From Flavobacteriaceae bacterium UBA7433 (GTDB taxonomy: Bacteria; Bacteroidota; Bacteroidia; Flavobacteriales; Flavobacteriaceae): a stretch of 25,750 bases of DNA. Position numbers and translations under genes: made by a program. Below, in pieces: positions 23,918 to 25,750 of the stretch. Position 1 is the first letter of the stretch; every line of letters begins with the position of its first letter. The DNA lies in assembly GCA_002477565.1 (NCBI GenBank), contig DLQL01000110.1:1-25750 (forward strand), in the 5' to 3' direction. The notes under the pieces were generated by a model, which worked only from the letters and a program-made list of their open reading frames with translations, was not told where the DNA came from and did not search any database.

Positions 23918-25750
23918 ATGACAAAGCAATTCTTAGCTCCAATTCTTTTTTTGTTGCTCAGCACCCACTCTTTTGCTCAAAAGGTTTTTACCATTAGTGG
24001 CATCGTTTCAGAACAAGTCAGTGAGGAAACCTTGATCGGTGTGAACATTATTTTTCCAGAATTGTCTAAAGGAACCAATACCAATGGGTATGGCTTTTAC
24101 TCCATCACGTTAGAAGAAGGCACCTACACCATAGAAATTAGCTATTTGGGCTACAAAACCATTGCAAAGCAGGTCCTTTTAAACAAAGACACCAAACTCA
24201 ACTTCAGTTTGGAAACCCAAAGCGAAGAGATAGACGAAGTTGTGGTCAATGCCAACAGCACGCGCATCAGTTTGAAACGCCCAGAAATGAGCGTCCACAA
24301 GGTAAAGGTAAGCACGATCAAAGAAATGCCCGTCGTTTTGGGAGAAGTTGACATCATCAAATCCATTCAGCTCTTACCGGGAGTCACCAGTGCCGGTGAA
24401 GGTGCATCGGGGTTCAATGTTCGTGGAGGGGCGGAAGATCAAAATTTGATTCTTTTGGACGAAGCCACCTTGTACAGTTCTTCTCATTTTTTTGGTTATT
24501 TTTCTATCTTCAATGCAGATGCGGTCAAAGACATCAAATTGTACAAGGGAGGCATTCCTGCAAAATACGGAGGGCGGGTTGCTTCGGTACTTGACATTCA
24601 CCAAAAAGACGGGAACAAAAAGGAAACTCACCTCACAGGTGGCATCGGACTAATCTCTAGCCGCTTGATGGTGGAGGGCCCCATCAAAAAGAACAAAAGC
24701 TCCTTTTTACTTGCCGGACGTAGTTCCTATGTCAATGTGTTTTTAAAACTCAATCCCGATACCAAAGAAAACGAATTGTCGTTTTACGACCTAAACGCAA
24801 AATTAAATTTTGACCTGGATGCCAACAACAAACTTTATTTTTCAGGCTATTTTGGAAGAGACGCTTTTAACATCTCTAATTTGTTTGTGAATTCCTATGG
24901 AAACTCAACCTTCAACGCGCGTTGGAACCACTTGTTTTCGGACCAATTATTTTCAAATTTGTCCTTGATTTACAGTGAATACAACTACTTTTTAAACCTG
25001 GACTTTATCGGAATGGATTGGGATTCTGGAATCAAAAATTTTCAACTCAAGTACGATTTCAAATACTACGATTCCGAAACATTCAAATTGTCTTATGGCT
25101 TGGGAGGAATCTATTACCACTTCAACCCAGGAGTCATAAGACCCAGCAAAGAAAACTCCGCAGTAAATTATGAAAAACTAGAGCAAAAATATGCGTATGA
25201 ACCTGCGCTTTACATAGAAGCCGAACAAACACTCTCAGAAAAAATAGCCGTTAATTACGGATTGAGAACTAGTTTTTTCTACAGAATGGGAGGACAAAGT
25301 ATGTATTCCTACAAAGACAACGAACCGGTTGCATTTGACCCCAGTCTGGGTATCTACAAAGAAGGAACAGTCACCGGCAGTACCCGCTACTCAAAAAACA
25401 AAGTACTCAAACGTTTCCACGGTCTGGAGCCTCGCTTTGCTATTTCATACAAAGCCAATGAAAACAATGCTTTCAAAGCAAACTACAACCGAACGTTTCA
25501 ATACATTCATTTGATTTCCAACACCGTATCTGCTGCTCCCTTGGACGTTTGGGCCCCCAGTGGAAAATTCATCAAACCCCAAATAGCCGATCAATTTGCA
25601 CTCGGATATTACAAAAACCTCAAAGGGGAAACCTATGCCCTTGAAACAGAAATCTATTACAAAAAAGTTCAAAACAGGCTGGATTACCGCAACGGTGCTG
25701 ACCTCATTGCTCAAGAAAAAATAGAAACCATCCTATTGGCAGGGAAATCT
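23918..25750 (+). CDS. TonB-dependent outer-membrane receptor (3' truncated by window edge)
   Basis: The frame is open from the ATG at 23918 to the last base (611 codons), so the C-terminus is missing. A signal peptide (MTKQFLAPILFLLLSTHSFA, 1-20) is followed by a carboxypeptidase-regulatory-like beta-sandwich (about 24-102: FTISGIVSE...GVNIIFPELSKGTNTNGYGFYSI). Then comes the link EEIDEVVVNA (103-112), which resembles a TonB-box region, and the plug (about 130-228) with LLPGVTSAGEGASGFNVRGG (152-171) and YKGGIPAKYGGRVASVLDI. Aromatic-rich alternating strands of the barrel start near 235. It lacks the SusC-type signature and no SusD gene is seen, so it is a general TonB receptor; siderophore, metal, vitamin or peptide cargo cannot be told. 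Confidence 0.95.
   Translation, partial: MTKQFLAPILFLLLSTHSFAQKVFTISGIVSEQVSEETLIGVNIIFPELSKGTNTNGYGFYSITLEEGTYTIEISYLGYKTIAKQVLLNKDTKLNFSLETQSEEIDEVVVNANSTRISLKRPEMSVHKVKVSTIKEMPVVLGEVDIIKSIQLLPGVTSAGEGASGFNVRGGAEDQNLILLDEATLYSSSHFFGYFSIFNADAVKDIKLYKGGIPAKYGGRVASVLDIHQKDGNKKETHLTGGIGLISSRLMVEGPIKKNKSSFLLAGRSSYVNVFLKLNPDTKENELSFYDLNAKLNFDLDANNKLYFSGYFGRDAFNISNLFVNSYGNSTFNARWNHLFSDQLFSNLSLIYSEYNYFLNLDFIGMDWDSGIKNFQLKYDFKYYDSETFKLSYGLGGIYYHFNPGVIRPSKENSAVNYEKLEQKYAYEPALYIEAEQTLSEKIAVNYGLRTSFFYRMGGQSMYSYKDNEPVAFDPSLGIYKEGTVTGSTRYSKNKVLKRFHGLEPRFAISYKANENNAFKANYNRTFQYIHLISNTVSAAPLDVWAPSGKFIKPQIADQFALGYYKNLKGETYALETEIYYKKVQNRLDYRNGADLIAQEKIETILLAGKS

Overview
This window is a low-GC, densely coded piece of a Bacteroidetes chromosome, most likely from a member of the Flavobacteriaceae. 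The grounds are protein character (TonB-dependent receptor with a carboxypeptidase-regulatory N-domain, large LptF/LptG permease, monomeric NADP isocitrate dehydrogenase, stand-alone glycogen-binding-type domain protein), start codons without Shine-Dalgarno sequences, and the recurring Bacteroidetes -7 promoter motif TAnnTTTG in front of most transcription units. The genus cannot be named from sequence alone. There is no rRNA, tRNA, CRISPR, insertion sequence or prophage. Almost everything is core housekeeping, and I find no convincing new multi-gene system.

Layout. 1-1244: the 3' part of a class I SAM methyltransferase overlapping a ZIP metal transporter. 1345-2931: prfC (release factor 3). 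3175-3471: a tiny glycogen-binding-fold protein. 3620-4252: a 2-Cys peroxiredoxin, closed by a strong terminator. 4361-10987: a long co-directional run of tpx, dgkA, ftsK, a LolA-like protein, an LptF/LptG permease and ribB. It joins envelope lipid and lipoprotein or LPS transport to chromosome segregation and riboflavin synthesis. 11030-11737 (minus): peptidase E. 11905-12537: an exported lysozyme-like protein. 12585-15189 (minus): the operon dnaA, low-molecular-weight protein tyrosine phosphatase, RsmI-like methyltransferase. 15358-15777: a YbgC-type thioesterase diverging from dnaA. 15806-17469 (minus): ribD and a YigZ/IMPACT protein. 17586-18431: prmC. 18516-19193: trmD. 19248-20732: a GT39-type membrane glycosyltransferase. 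20840-21193: rplS. 21570-23804: monomeric icd. 23918-25750: a TonB-dependent receptor running off the end.

How the parts connect. PrfC and PrmC both act in translation termination. TrmD and L19 are the remains of the widespread rpsP-rimM-trmD-rplS cluster, here split by a glycosyltransferase. RibB and RibD supply two steps of riboflavin synthesis; RibB carries a C-terminal GTP cyclohydrolase II-like domain that has lost its zinc and catalytic motifs. Prx and Tpx are two neighbouring peroxidases, each with its own candidate promoter.

The points most worth a second look are: (i) -7 elements that end only 4-5 nt before the start codons of ribD, prmC and trmD, suggesting leaderless transcripts; (ii) the degenerate GCHII half of RibB; (iii) the roughly 145-nt structured leader of icd; (iv) DnaA-box-like sites in front of dnaA; (v) a promoter of perfect consensus embedded in the icd terminator.
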